NCBI RefSeq assembly: GCF_014647975.1
Contig: NZ_BMQF01000002.1
Location: forward strand, 778,085-842,084
Direction of reading: 5' to 3'
DNA length: 64,000 nucleotides
Source of the DNA: Streptomyces fumigatiscleroticus
Lineage (GTDB): Bacteria; Actinomycetota; Actinomycetes; Streptomycetales; Streptomycetaceae
The position numbers and the translations under genes are program-made. Below, in pieces: positions 35,135 through 47,368 of the stretch (position 1 is its first letter; each line of letters opens with the position of its first letter). The notes beneath the pieces are model-generated. The model did not search any database. It was given only the letters and a program-made list of their open reading frames with translations, and was not told the DNA's origin.

Positions 35135-38100
35135 CTACGAGTGGCTGCGCAGCAGCGTCCGCATCGTCCGCATCGCCACCGACAGGTTGGCCAGGTCGAA
35201 CGAGTCCGAGCCCTGGATCTCCTCCAGCGTCGAGCGGGCCCGGCCGAGGATCGCCGCGTTCTTCTTCTCCCACAGCTCGAAGCGCTGCTCGGGCGTCGAG
35301 GTGCCGTTGCCCACCGCCAGGACGTCGGCCGTGAGCGCCGCGTGGGCCGCGTAGAGGTCCTCGCGGATCGCCGCGCGGGCCATGGACTGCCAGCGGTCGG
35401 CGCGGGGCAGCTCGATGATCCGGTCCATGAGCTGGGTGATACGGAGACGGTCGGCGAGGTCGTAGTAGACGTCGGCGACGTCCAGCGGGTCCTTGCCCAT
35501 GCGGTCGGCCACCGAGACGATGTCGAGCGTCGGGAAGGCCGAGGAGAAGCCGGCGACCCGGGTGGCGAGTTCGGCCGGGACACCGGCGCCGGTCAGCTCG
35601 TCGTAGATCTTCTGGTACCACTCCAGGTCGGCGCCGCGCAGCAGCTTCGGCAGCTGCGACCAGACCTGCTCGACGCGGTCGGCGAAGAACTCGACGGTCT
35701 CGGCGAGCTCCAGCGGCTGCGGCCGGTTGTTGAGCAGCCAGCGCGTGCCGCGCTCGACCAGGCGGCGCGAGTGCAGCCGGATCCGCGTCTGGGCGGCGGC
35801 CTCGACCTTGGTGTCCAGGGCCTCCACCGCGTCCCACACCGGGGCCGAGCGGAAGATCGCGCGGGCCGCCGTCTGCGCCCGGACGATCTCCTCCAGCGAC
35901 GCGCCGGTCTCCTCGCGCAGCCGGTGCAGATACGTCGTACCGCCCGTGTTGACCGTGTCGTTGACCAGGACCGTGGTGGTGATCTCGCGGCGCAGCGGGT
36001 GGCCGTCGATGCGCTCGGCGAACTGCTCGCGCAGCGCGGTCGGGAAGTAGGCGTGCAGCAGGCTCTTCAGATACGGGTCGTCCGGCAGCGAGGTGTGCAG
36101 CAGCTCCTCGGCGACCGTGATCTTGGTGTACGCCAGCAGTACGGCCGTCTCCGGACCGGTCAGGCCCTGTCCGGCGGCGAGCCGCTCGCGGATCTGGCGG
36201 TCGGTGGGCAGGAACTCCAGCGCCCGGTTGAGGTGGCCCTCGCGGACCAGGTGGCGCAGGAAGCGCTGCTGGGCGTGGAGCATGTCCTTGGACTGGGCGA
36301 GAGCGTTGGCGAGCGCCACGTTCTGCGCGTAGTTGTTGCGCAGCACCAGGCCGCCGACCTCGTCGGTCATCTCGGCGAGCAGCTTGTTGCGCTGCTTGAC
36401 GGTCATGTCGCCGTCCGCGACCAGCCCGTTGAGCAGGATCTTGATGTTCACCTCGTGGTCGGAGGTGTCCACGCCGGCGCTGTTGTCGATGGCGTCGGTG
36501 TTGATCCGCCCGCCGTGCCGCGCGAACTCGATCCGGCCCAGCTGGGTCAGGCCCAGGTTGCCGCCCTCCCCGACCACCTTGACCCGGAGGTCCTGGCCGT
36601 CGACGCGGATGGCGTCGTTGGCCTTGTCACCGACGTCGCCGTTGGACTCGCTCGACGCCTTGACGTACGTACCGATGCCGCCGTTCCACAGCAGGTCCAC
36701 CGGCGCCTTCAGGATCGCCTTCATCAGGTCGGCCGGGGTCATCTTGGTGACGCCGGCCTCGATGCCGAGCGCCTCGCGGATGTGCGCGTTGATCGAGATG
36801 GCCTTGGCCGTACGGGGGAAGATCCCGCCGCCGGGCGACAGCAGGCCGGTGTCGTAGTCCGCCCAGGAGGAGCGCGGCAGCTCGAACAGTCGGCGGCGCT
36901 CGGCGTACGAGGTCGCCGCGTCCGGGTTCGGGTCGAGGAAGATGTGCCGGTGGTCGAAGGCGGCGACCAGGCGGATGTGCTCGCTGAGCAGCATGCCGTT
37001 GCCGAACACGTCACCGGACATGTCGCCGATGCCGACGACCGTGAAGTCCTGGCTCTGGGTGTCCACGTCCAGCTCCCGGAAGTGCCGCTTGACGGACTCC
37101 CAGGCGCCGCGGGCGGTGATGCCCATCTTCTTGTGGTCGTATCCGGCGGAGCCGCCGGAGGCGAACGCGTCGCCGAGCCAGAAGTTGTAGCTCTGCGCGA
37201 CCTCGTTGGCGATGTCGGAGAAGGTGGCCGTGCCCTTGTCGGCGGCGACGACGAGATAGGTGTCGTCCTCGTCGTGCCGGACCACGTCGTGCGGGGGCAC
37301 GACCTCTCCGGCGACCATGTTGTCGGTGATGTCGAGCAGGGCGGAGATGAACGTCCGGTAGCTGGCGATGCCCTCGGCCATCCAGGCGTCGCGGTCCACG
37401 CTCGGGTCGGGGAGCTGCTTGGCGACGAAGCCGCCCTTGGCGCCGACCGGCACGATGACGGTGTTCTTCACCATCTGCGCCTTGACCAGGCCGAGGATCT
37501 CCGTGCGGAAGTCCTCCCGGCGGTCCGACCAGCGCAGTCCGCCGCGCGCCACCTTGCCGAACCTCAGGTGCACGCCCTCGACGCGCGGCGAGTACACCCA
37601 GATCTCGTACGCCGGCCGCGGCGCCGGCAGATCGGGGATCGCCTGCGGGTCGAACTTCATGGAGACGTAGTCGTGCGGCCGTCCGCCCAGGGCCTCCTGG
37701 AAGAAGTTGGTCCGCAGGGTCGCCTTGATGACGGTGAGGAAGGAGCGCAGGATGCGGTCCTCGTCGAGGGAGGCGACGCTGTCCAGGGCCGCGTCCAGCT
37801 CCTCCAGCAGGGCGTCGACGATCTCGTGTCCGGCCTTCTGCCGGTCCGGCGACATCCGGGCCTCGAAGAGCGAGACCAGCAGCCGGGTGGTGTGGACGTT
37901 GTTGCGGAGAGTGTCCTCCATGTAGTCCTGGCTGAAGGTGGAACCGGCCTGGCGCAGGTACTTGGCGTACGCGCGCAGCACCATCGCCTGCCGCCAGGTC
38001 AGCCCGGCGCTGAGCACCAGGGCGTTGAAGCCGTCGTTCTCGGCCTTGCCGGTCCAGGCGGCGGCGAAGGCGTCCTGGAACCGCTCGCGGGCGTCGTCGC

Positions 38101-40081
38101 CGAGGTAGTCGCCGTTGCCGTTCACCGGCTTGGGCATGCGCAGCCCGAAGTCGTAGATCCAGGCGATGCTGCGGTCGGCGCAGCGCAGCTCGTACGGACG
38201 CTCGTCCACCACGTCCACGCCCAGCCGGCTCAGCAGCGGCAGCACCGCGGACAGGGAGACGGAGGCGCCCTTGCGGTAGATCTTGAAGCGGCGTTCCTCG
38301 GGGGCGGCGCCGACCGGCTCGTACAGGCTGAGCGCGAAGTCCTTGCCGTGCTCCTCGTCGAGCTGTTCGAGGTGGGCGAGGTCGGCGACGGCGGAGCGCG
38401 GGCTGTGGTCGGCCTTGTAGCCCTCGGGGAAGGCGTTGCCGTACCGGCGGGACAGCTCCGCGGAGCGCTCCTCGCCGAACTCGGCGTTCAGCGCCTCGGC
38501 GAACCCGTCCGCCCAGTTGCGGGCGGCCTCCACCAGGCGGCCCTCGATGCGCTCCTTGTCGGCGTCGGACAGCTCGGGCAGCTCGGTGCCCTGCGGGACG
38601 CGGACGACGAAGTGCAGCCGGGAGAGGATCGACTCGGTGTTCCAGGCGGTGAAGTCGACGCTGGTGCCGCCGAGTTCCTCCTTCAGGATGTCGATGATCC
38701 GCAGGCGGACGCCGGTGGTGTAGCGGTCGCGCGGCAGGTAGACGAGGGCCGAGTAGTAGCGGCCGTACTCGTCCTGGCGCAGATAGAGGCGGAGCCGCCG
38801 CCGTTCCTGGAGGTAGAGCACGGAGGTGGCGATCGACAGCAGCTCCCCGACCGGCGTCTGGAAGAGCTCGTCGCGCGGGTAGGTCTCCAGGATCTGGAGC
38901 AGGTCCCGGCCGTCGTGGCTGTTGGGCGAGAAGCCGGCCCTGCTCAGGACCTCCTCGACCTTGCGCCGGATGACGGGCACCCGGCGGACGGACTCGGTGT
39001 ACGCGGCGGAGGAGAACAGACCGAGGAAGCGCCGCTCGCCGACGACGTTGCCGTGCTCGTCGAACTTCTTGACGCCGATGTAGTCCAGGTAGGACGGCCG
39101 GTGCACGGTGGCCCGGCTGTTGGCCTTGGTCAGGATCAGCAGCTTGTGCTCGCGGGCCTTGGCACGGGCGTCGGCGGGCAGCCGCTCGAAGGACGGGCTG
39201 ACGGGGTGGCTGTCCTCGCCGCCGTGGTGCGGGTCGGAGCGCAGGATGCCCAGGCCGGTGCCGGGCACGGCGGCCAGGGAGTCGTCGTCGCGCAGCCGGT
39301 ACTCGCGGTAGCCGAGGAAGGTGAAGTGGTCGTCGGCCAGCCAGCGCAGCAGCTCGCGGGCCTCTTCGGCCTCCTGCGGGCTCAGGTCGGCCGGGGCGGG
39401 CTCACCGCTCAGGCCCTCGGCGATCCGTACGGCCGCCTCCCGCATCTTGCCCCAGTCCTCGACGGCCTCGCGGACGTCGGACAGGACGCGCAGCAGATCG
39501 GCGGTGATCTGCTTCAGATCGGCCCGGTCGGTCTCGCGGTCGATCTCGACGTGGATCCAGGACTCGATGTGCGCGTCGTGCGGAAGGTCACCCTGCGGCG
39601 GGGTGGTCAGCACCTCGATGAGCTTGCCGGTGACATCGCGCCGCACCACGAACTGCGGGTGGATGACGACGTGAATGCCGCGTCCCTGCCGGGTCAGCTC
39701 GTTGGTCACCGAGTCGACCAGGAACGGCATGTCGTCGGTGACCACCTCGACGACGGAGTGGCTGCACGTCCAGCCGTTCTCCTCCACGGTCGGGGTGTGC
39801 ACCCGCACGCTGGCCGTGCCCTGCGGACGGTTCCCGGCCAGCCGGTAGTGGGAGACCGCGGCGCCGAAGACGTCGACCGGGTCGCGGTCGGCCAGGTCCT
39901 CCGGGGCGGTGTGCAGGTAGTAGCGCTGGAGGAACGCGAGCACGGCGTCGTGATCCGGGGTGTCCGGGGTGTCCTCGCTCGTCGTCCCGGTCGGTAGGCG
40001 CCCCCCGACCGGACTGTTCTCAGCTACCCGGGCGGCCCTTTCGAGCAACTCGGCCTTGGCTTCGTCCAGCTTGGTCTGCAT
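35135..40081 (-). CDS. NAD-dependent glutamate dehydrogenase, 180-kDa class
   Basis: A 1648-residue enzyme converting glutamate to 2-oxoglutarate and ammonium with NAD. It is the very large class first described in Streptomyces clavuligerus. A long N-terminal regulatory region (ACT-like stretches, about 1-700) precedes the dehydrogenase core with GGLRWSDRREDFRTEILGL and VPVGAKGGFVAKQ, holding the substrate-binding lysines. A NAD-fold (VGIGDMSGDVFGNGMLL) and a helical C-terminal region follow. ATG at 40081 with AGAGGAC just upstream. The reverse strand is open for most of its length, a GC-codon artefact rather than a gene. It stands alone as a single leftward transcript. Confidence 0.96.
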   Translation of the reverse strand: MQTKLDEAKAELLERAARVAENSPVGGRLPTGTTSEDTPDTPDHDAVLAFLQRYYLHTAPEDLADRDPVDVFGAAVSHYRLAGNRPQGTASVRVHTPTVEENGWTCSHSVVEVVTDDMPFLVDSVTNELTRQGRGIHVVIHPQFVVRRDVTGKLIEVLTTPPQGDLPHDAHIESWIHVEIDRETDRADLKQITADLLRVLSDVREAVEDWGKMREAAVRIAEGLSGEPAPADLSPQEAEEARELLRWLADDHFTFLGYREYRLRDDDSLAAVPGTGLGILRSDPHHGGEDSHPVSPSFERLPADARAKAREHKLLILTKANSRATVHRPSYLDYIGVKKFDEHGNVVGERRFLGLFSSAAYTESVRRVPVIRRKVEEVLSRAGFSPNSHDGRDLLQILETYPRDELFQTPVGELLSIATSVLYLQERRRLRLYLRQDEYGRYYSALVYLPRDRYTTGVRLRIIDILKEELGGTSVDFTAWNTESILSRLHFVVRVPQGTELPELSDADKERIEGRLVEAARNWADGFAEALNAEFGEERSAELSRRYGNAFPEGYKADHSPRSAVADLAHLEQLDEEHGKDFALSLYEPVGAAPEERRFKIYRKGASVSLSAVLPLLSRLGVDVVDERPYELRCADRSIAWIYDFGLRMPKPVNGNGDYLGDDARERFQDAFAAAWTGKAENDGFNALVLSAGLTWRQAMVLRAYAKYLRQAGSTFSQDYMEDTLRNNVHTTRLLVSLFEARMSPDRQKAGHEIVDALLEELDAALDSVASLDEDRILRSFLTVIKATLRTNFFQEALGGRPHDYVSMKFDPQAIPDLPAPRPAYEIWVYSPRVEGVHLRFGKVARGGLRWSDRREDFRTEILGLVKAQMVKNTVIVPVGAKGGFVAKQLPDPSVDRDAWMAEGIASYRTFISALLDITDNMVAGEVVPPHDVVRHDEDDTYLVVAADKGTATFSDIANEVAQSYNFWLGDAFASGGSAGYDHKKMGITARGAWESVKRHFRELDVDTQSQDFTVVGIGDMSGDVFGNGMLLSEHIRLVAAFDHRHIFLDPNPDAATSYAERRRLFELPRSSWADYDTGLLSPGGGIFPRTAKAISINAHIREALGIEAGVTKMTPADLMKAILKAPVDLLWNGGIGTYVKASSESNGDVGDKANDAIRVDGQDLRVKVVGEGGNLGLTQLGRIEFARHGGRINTDAIDNSAGVDTSDHEVNIKILLNGLVADGDMTVKQRNKLLAEMTDEVGGLVLRNNYAQNVALANALAQSKDMLHAQQRFLRHLVREGHLNRALEFLPTDRQIRERLAAGQGLTGPETAVLLAYTKITVAEELLHTSLPDDPYLKSLLHAYFPTALREQFAERIDGHPLRREITTTVLVNDTVNTGGTTYLHRLREETGASLEEIVRAQTAARAIFRSAPVWDAVEALDTKVEAAAQTRIRLHSRRLVERGTRWLLNNRPQPLELAETVEFFADRVEQVWSQLPKLLRGADLEWYQKIYDELTGAGVPAELATRVAGFSSAFPTLDIVSVADRMGKDPLDVADVYYDLADRLRITQLMDRIIELPRADRWQSMARAAIREDLYAAHAALTADVLAVGNGTSTPEQRFELWEKKNAAILGRARSTLEEIQGSDSFDLANLSVAMRTMRTLLRSHS

Positions 40082-40571
40082 TGTCCTCTGGCTCCTGTCG
40101 CGCGCCGTTGCGTGACGTAGAAGGAAGTACGGTCTCCTGCCTTCCGGCGCGACGCCACGACGCGGGGTGTCCGGTCTGTTCCGACGCTATGCCGCAAGGT
40201 GAGATGAGCGGGGGCGTATCAGCCAATTGCGACGCGCCCGTGGGATGTGATGCTGCTCTCTGCGGCACCGGTGCCCGGGGAGTGTCCGGCGTCCCGGGCG
40301 TCCTCGACGCCCCGTCCCGCCCGCGCGGATCAACGGCCGCGGCCCGGTCACGGTTGTCCTCCGTGCTCTCCGGGCGCAGGGCAGGGGCGACGATGCCCCC
40401 GCGAGCTATCGCGCTGATCACGCAACAAGGCTATCGCTCCTCTCCCAGGACCCGTCATGAGCCGTATGTGTACAAAACCACGGGTCGAACTTTGACGTTC
40501 TGCACAGGGACGCCGAGCGGGAACCGGCACAGCCCCTTGGCATCCCCGCGCGGCGGGGGCACGTTGCCGGC
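40082..40571. other. Divergent intergenic region, 490 bp
   Basis: Lies between the glutamate dehydrogenase and PfpI-like genes. No supportable gene. A TTGACG hexamer occurs near 40490, upstream of the PfpI gene, but no matching -10 element was seen. The length suggests regulatory sites for the large dehydrogenase gene, which I could not resolve. Confidence 0.4.
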
Positions 40572-41138
40572 ATGACAGCAAAAATCCTCATCGTCACCGG
40601 CGACGCGGCGGAATCGCTCGAAGTGCTGTACCCCTACCAGCGCCTCCGTGAAGAGGGCTACGACGTCCACATCGCGGCCCCCACCCGCAAGAAGCTCCGG
40701 TTCGTCGTCCACGACTTCGAACCCGGCTTCGACACGTACACCGAGAAACCCGGCTACACCTGGCCCGCCGATCTCGCCTTCGCCGAGGTCGACCCCGGCC
40801 AGTACGCCGCCCTCGTCGTCCCGGGCGGACGTGCTCCCGAGTACCTGCGCAACGACCCCGAGCTCCGCAAGATCCTCAAGTCCTTCTTCGACGCCGACAA
40901 GCCGGTGGCCCAGATCTGCCACGGCCCTCTGCTCACCGCGGCGGTCGACGGCCTGAGGGGGCGCCGCGTCACGGCGTATCCCGCGCTGGAGATCGACATG
41001 CAGACCGCCGGAGCCGTCTTCCAGGACGCCGAGGTGGTGGTCGACGGCACGCTGGTCTCCTCCCGCGCCTGGCCCGACCACTCACGCTGGATGCGGGAGT
41101 TCCTGACGGTACTGCGCGCGAAGGCACCGGTGAGCTGA
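40572..41138 (+). CDS. DJ-1/PfpI-family protein
   Basis: A 188-residue class-I glutamine-amidotransferase-like protein of the PfpI group. The nucleophile elbow AQICHGP has C116 followed by His, and acidic residues lie near the N-terminus after ILIVTGD. Homologues act as deglycases, chaperones or peptidases; which applies cannot be told. The ATG at 40572 overlaps no upstream gene. No partner gene lies in the same direction; the following 350 bp are repeat DNA. Confidence 0.88.
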   Translation: MTAKILIVTGDAAESLEVLYPYQRLREEGYDVHIAAPTRKKLRFVVHDFEPGFDTYTEKPGYTWPADLAFAEVDPGQYAALVVPGGRAPEYLRNDPELRKILKSFFDADKPVAQICHGPLLTAAVDGLRGRRVTAYPALEIDMQTAGAVFQDAEVVVDGTLVSSRAWPDHSRWMREFLTVLRAKAPVS

Positions 41139-41231
41139 ACCACGGTTCCGTGTTCTCTGGCGGGGGGTGTCCTCCGGGGTACGACGTTCCTTGGTGCGGT
41201 GTCCTCCGGGGTGCGGCGTTCGCCTCGTCCG

Positions 41232-41326
41232 GTGTTCTCCGTGGGCGGTGCCCTCCGAGGGAGGTGTCCTCCGTGGGCGGTGTCCTCCGAGGGAGGTGTC
41301 CTCTGAGGGCGGTGTCCTCGAAGGAG
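41232..41326. repeat. 16-bp tandem repeat array
   Basis: Six units starting at 41232, 41248, 41264, 41280, 41296 and 41312, consensus GTGTCCTCCGAGGGAG, alternating with a GTGGGCG-ending variant. Looser copies of the GTGTCCTCCG core extend to 41150 and beyond 41330. It fills the gap between the convergent PfpI and HAD genes, where no terminator hairpin is seen. Confidence 0.92.
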
Positions 41327-41414
41327 GCGTCTCCGGGTGCGGCGTTCCTCGGGTGCGGTGTCCGTGAGGCGCGGTGCCTTCCGGGCGCCGCGCCACGCCG
41401 CGCCACGCTCCGTC

Positions 41415-41491
41415 GGCGTTCGGCGTTCGGCGACCGGCGTTCGGCGACCGGCGACCGGCAGTCGGCGACCGGCGACCGGCAGTCGGCGGTC
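41415..41491. repeat. 7-bp tandem repeat ending at the HAD-phosphatase stop codon
   Basis: Eleven 7-bp units of GGC(G/A)NNC type (GGCGTTC, GGCGACC, GGCAGTC), in higher-order blocks of GGCGACC-GGCGACC-GGCAGTC. The array runs into the stop codon of the HAD gene (41490-41492). Confidence 0.92.
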
Positions 41492-42158
41492 AGGCCGCCG
41501 CCAGCCGCTCCGCCTCCGCCACGGCCTCCGCCAGGCTGTCGACCACCGGCACGCCGGCCTCCTCCAGGCTCGCCCGGCTGTGCGAGCCGCCGGTGTACAG
41601 CACGGCCCGCGCCCCGGCGTGCCGTGCCGCCACCGCGTCGTCGGCGGCGTCCCCGATCACCACCGTGCGGGCGGGGTCCACGCCGCTGAGCGCGGCGAGG
41701 TGGCGCACCATGTGCTCCGCCTTGCTGCCACCGGAGGGCCCGGTCCGCCCGTCCACGCGTATGAAGTGCGTCTCGATGCCGAAGTCCCGTACCAGCGGGA
41801 CGAGTTCGTCATGGACGTACATGCTGAGGAGCGACTGGCTGTGCCCCGCCGACCGCCAGCCCGCCAGCAGCTCGGCCACGCCCTCGGTGAGCCCGCACCG
41901 TATCCGGTGCTCGGCGTAGTACCGGTGGAAGATCTCGTCCATGACCTCCCACTCGGCATGGGTGGGCAGCCGTCCCATCAGCCGCTCGTAGAACTTCGGC
42001 ACCGGCACGCAGTACAGCTGCCGGTACCGCTCGAGCGTGATCGGCGCCAGACCCAGTTCGGCGAACGCCGCGTTCGTCGCCCCGATGATCGCGTCATTGT
42101 CGTGGAACAGGGTCCCGTTCCAGTCCCAGACGATGTGCGCCGCTGTGTGCTTCCCCAT
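41490..42158 (-). CDS. HAD-superfamily phosphatase
   Basis: A 222-residue HAD hydrolase. Motif I is WDWNGTL (nucleophile D12; the second acidic residue of DxD is Asn, a variant seen in phosphoglycolate-phosphatase-like members), a helical cap at about 25-90, motif III lysine in GGSKAEHM and motif IV VVIGDAADDAVA. ATG at 42158 (MGKHTAAHIVWDWNG); a longer in-frame start at 42188 is possible but less family-like. The 3' end abuts a 7-bp minisatellite. Small-molecule phosphate ester hydrolysis is expected; substrate unknown. Confidence 0.87.
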   Translation of the reverse strand: MGKHTAAHIVWDWNGTLFHDNDAIIGATNAAFAELGLAPITLERYRQLYCVPVPKFYERLMGRLPTHAEWEVMDEIFHRYYAEHRIRCGLTEGVAELLAGWRSAGHSQSLLSMYVHDELVPLVRDFGIETHFIRVDGRTGPSGGSKAEHMVRHLAALSGVDPARTVVIGDAADDAVAARHAGARAVLYTGGSHSRASLEEAGVPVVDSLAEAVAEAERLAAA

Positions 42159-42216
42159 GTCCAAGAACGTACCCGCCGCCACTGACAATCAAGAGACCGG
42201 CAGGTGACAGGGGTGC

Positions 42217-42732
42217 TCAGTCCACCTGGCCGACCAGGTTCGGGATCTCCTGCGTCGCGTACCACAGCAGTTCGTGGTCCTCGGCGCCGTCCACCACGAA
42301 CTGCGCGTCGTCGTCCCCGTCCTCCGCCGCCGGCAGCGCCCGGGCGGCGGCGGCCACGTCCGTCTCCGCATCGTCCGCGTCCACGTGCACCGAGGCCGCC
42401 TTGGCCAGCCGTACGGTCCCGGCGACCCGGACCTCGCCGAGCGCGGCCGGGTCGAGCCCCCGGTCCGGGTCGGCCGAGGCGGCCCCGTCGGGTACGTCGA
42501 CGGCGACCACGACCCGGCGGCGCGGCGCCCCGGGGTCCGCGGCCAGCAGCCGCAGCGAGCCCAGTGCGGCCCGGCTCAGGGCCGCGTACTCCAGTTCCTC
42601 CAGATCGTCGGAGAGGTACCACTCGCGCAGCGCGGGCGTGACGGCGTAGGCCACCAGCGGTCCGGTCCCCAGCTCACCCTTCTTGTAGGCCTCGGCGAGG
42701 CCGGGGAGGGTCAGAGGGACGTAGACGCGCAT
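42217..42732 (-). CDS. Conserved actinobacterial hypothetical protein (DUF6912-like)
   Basis: A 171-residue cytosolic protein starting MRVYVPLTLPGLAEA, a beginning I associate with the actinobacterial DUF6912 family. It has no signal peptide, membrane span or recognisable catalytic motif; the C-terminal third is very acidic (ADDAETD, DGDDDAQF). ATG at 42732. The HAD phosphatase gene follows 58 bp downstream in the same direction, so they may share a transcript. Confidence 0.75.
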   Translation of the reverse strand: MRVYVPLTLPGLAEAYKKGELGTGPLVAYAVTPALREWYLSDDLEELEYAALSRAALGSLRLLAADPGAPRRRVVVAVDVPDGAASADPDRGLDPAALGEVRVAGTVRLAKAASVHVDADDAETDVAAAARALPAAEDGDDDAQFVVDGAEDHELLWYATQEIPNLVGQVD

Positions 42733-43055
42733 GGCTGGCCGCTTTCGTGGTCGGGGGCTCCGCAACCGGCCGGAGGGCGGTGGCACGCCTCCGGACGGCC
42801 TTCAGGATACGTGGGGAGTCCCCTTTCGGGGCCCTGCCCGCGCCCCCTGCGGCGTCCACCCCGAGGCCCGGTCCTGAACCGGAGCACCCGCGCCACGACG
42901 GGTTTCCGCCCCGCCCGGTCACCCGGATAGGTGAACTGCGCGGTCGTCCGCCCCCGGTGCGCCACCGCCTTGCCGCCGCGCCCGCGGCACCGTACAAGGT
43001 CTTCGAGCAGAAAGTTACTGCCCGGTACCGCCGGGCCCGGTGAACGGGGGATTCC
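42733..43055. other. Divergent intergenic region, 323 bp
   Basis: Separates the leftward hypothetical gene and the rightward Rv3235-like gene. Nothing beyond presumed promoters was seen. Confidence 0.4.
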
Positions 43056-43559
43056 ATGAACAAGGTCATGAACAAGGCACAGCACCGCCCGGGCGCCCGC
43101 CCGCCGGGCCGCCGCGACTCCCGCCGTCCCACAGGCGCCCCGTCCCGCGTCCCCGGCGGCCGTCCCGCCCGTACGGCGCCACCCGGCGACCGCCCGCCCG
43201 GCTCCCGGGCCGTCCCCCAGCCCCGGCCCACGGACCGGTTCGCCGAGCTGCTCCTCGCGGTGCTGAGCGGCCGGCGGCCCGTCCACTCGATGCTCCGGCA
43301 CACCAAGGGCCGCGCCTACGACGAACTGGCCCGGCTCGCCGAACGCGGCCCCCTGCGCACCCACGGCGCCCTGCCGGTCGTCCGCGACATCGGCTACTAC
43401 GTCGTGCGTCCCGGCGCCGTCGAGGCCTTCGCCCGCATCGGCGCCGGCGACCAGCTGCGTGCCATGGCCTTCCGCCTGGAACAGGGCCAGGACCTCCGCT
43501 GGCGCTGCACGGCGGTGGAGCTGGGCGGCCACCGCCCGCCGCACCCGGACGACGCCTGA
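43056..43559 (+). CDS. Rv3235-family protein
   Basis: A 167-residue protein. The first about 55 residues are a Pro/Arg-rich disordered tail. The folded part (about 58-160: TDRFAELLLAVLSGRRPVHSM, then a short beta-rich segment and QLRAMAFRLEQ) resembles the Rv3235 family found next to secA in actinobacteria. The family's function is unknown. Position just downstream of secA in convergent orientation is the conserved arrangement as I recall it. ATG at 43056; a second ATG four codons later is also possible. Confidence 0.8.
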   Translation: MNKVMNKAQHRPGARPPGRRDSRRPTGAPSRVPGGRPARTAPPGDRPPGSRAVPQPRPTDRFAELLLAVLSGRRPVHSMLRHTKGRAYDELARLAERGPLRTHGALPVVRDIGYYVVRPGAVEAFARIGAGDQLRAMAFRLEQGQDLRWRCTAVELGGHRPPHPDDA

Positions 43560-43568
43560 CCCCCGGCA

Positions 43569-43610
43569 CGCCGCGGGGCCGGACACCCTCCGGTGTCCGG
43601 CCCCGCGGCG
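43569..43610. terminator. Bidirectional hairpin terminator between Rv3235-like gene and secA
   Basis: Perfect 19-bp inverted repeat (43569-43587 and 43592-43610) with a 4-nt loop, placed between two convergent stop codons. Confidence 0.93.
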
Positions 43611-43630
43611 TCAGCCGCTGCGCGCGCCCG

Positions 43631-46441
<2,811 letters not shown>

Positions 46442-46716
46442 GGGGGTTGGTCTCCTTGCCGGTCGGGCCTGGGACGGTCGGTTTCCATTTGACGTGACTG
46501 AGCAACGGCCATCGTAAGCGAGGACCCCGTCAGCCGGGAGGCCTGCTGTGACGGCGACCGCCCGCTGCTTCAGTTCTGCTTCACAGGGGACAACGTCCGG
46601 GGCCCGCCGATGGTGCCGCGTCACCCCGGCGATTTGCGCGAAACGTGACCGTGCGCGCACCGGCCGCTGCCGTGAAGGGAATGGCGCCCGCACCGGTCCC
46701 CGAGCAGAATCGGCCG

Positions 46717-47289
46717 ATGGAACCCGTCACCCTCACCACCGACCGTCTTCTCCTGCGCGCGCCGGGCCCGCAGGACACGGAGGCCGTGTACGCCGCCGCC
46801 CAGGACCCCGACATCCAGCGGTGGACCACGATCCCCTCGCCGTACCTCCTGGAGCACGCACGCGGCTTCACGGAGCAGATGGCCCCCGACGGCTGGGCGA
46901 ACGACTCGATGTTCACCTTCGGTGTCCTCCTGCCCTCCGGAGTGCTGGTCGGCATGCTCAGCATGACGATGCGCTCGCTGGGCACGGCCGAGATCGGTTT
47001 CTGGGGCACCAAGGAGCACCGCGGCCACGGCTACATCACCGAGGCCTGTGTCACCGCCGCCCGCTGGGGCTTCACCCGCCTGTCGATCGACCGCGTGGAG
47101 TGGCGGGCCGAGGTCGGCAACACGGCCTCCCGCGCGGTGGCCGAACGAGCGGGCTTCACCCTGGAGGGCACCCTGCGCTCCGCGATCAACAACAAGGGGG
47201 TACGGCGCGACTGCTGGGTGGGCTCCCTGCTCCCGTCGGACCTGGGGCTGCCCTCGACGGCCCCGTATCTGCCGGCGCCCGCGCGCTGA
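46717..47289 (+). CDS. GNAT-family N-acetyltransferase (RimJ/RimL type)
   Basis: About 190 residues of acetyltransferase_3 type: [20 protein letters not shown] at the start, the acetyl-CoA loop [15 protein letters not shown], and VEVGN-like [18 protein letters not shown] followed by LEGTLRSAI. These features match RimJ/RimL/YdaF-like enzymes that acetylate protein N-termini or small amines. The start at 46717 (MEPVTLTT) is preferred on homology. In-frame codons at 46681 and 46645 would add 12 or 24 residues, and the former has GAAGGGA nearby. Divergent from secA. Confidence 0.85.
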   Translation: MEPVTLTTDRLLLRAPGPQDTEAVYAAAQDPDIQRWTTIPSPYLLEHARGFTEQMAPDGWANDSMFTFGVLLPSGVLVGMLSMTMRSLGTAEIGFWGTKEHRGHGYITEACVTAARWGFTRLSIDRVEWRAEVGNTASRAVAERAGFTLEGTLRSAINNKGVRRDCWVGSLLPSDLGLPSTAPYLPAPAR

Positions 47290-47368
47290 GGCCGCCGAAC
47301 GCCCCGGACGCCGCAACGAAGCGCAGGTGGGGCCGCGTTGTCAGTCCCACCCCCTATCGTTCGGACGT

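Noticed and set aside
35141..39997. A 1618-codon open frame on the plus strand opposite the glutamate dehydrogenase gene
   Set aside because: It mirrors the codon structure of the real gene, has no ribosome-binding site or recognisable domain, and such antisense frames are normal in very GC-rich DNA.
46442..46693. N-terminal extension of SecA to 46693
   Set aside because: The added residues are unlike any SecA start; GTG at 46441 gives the conserved N-terminus.
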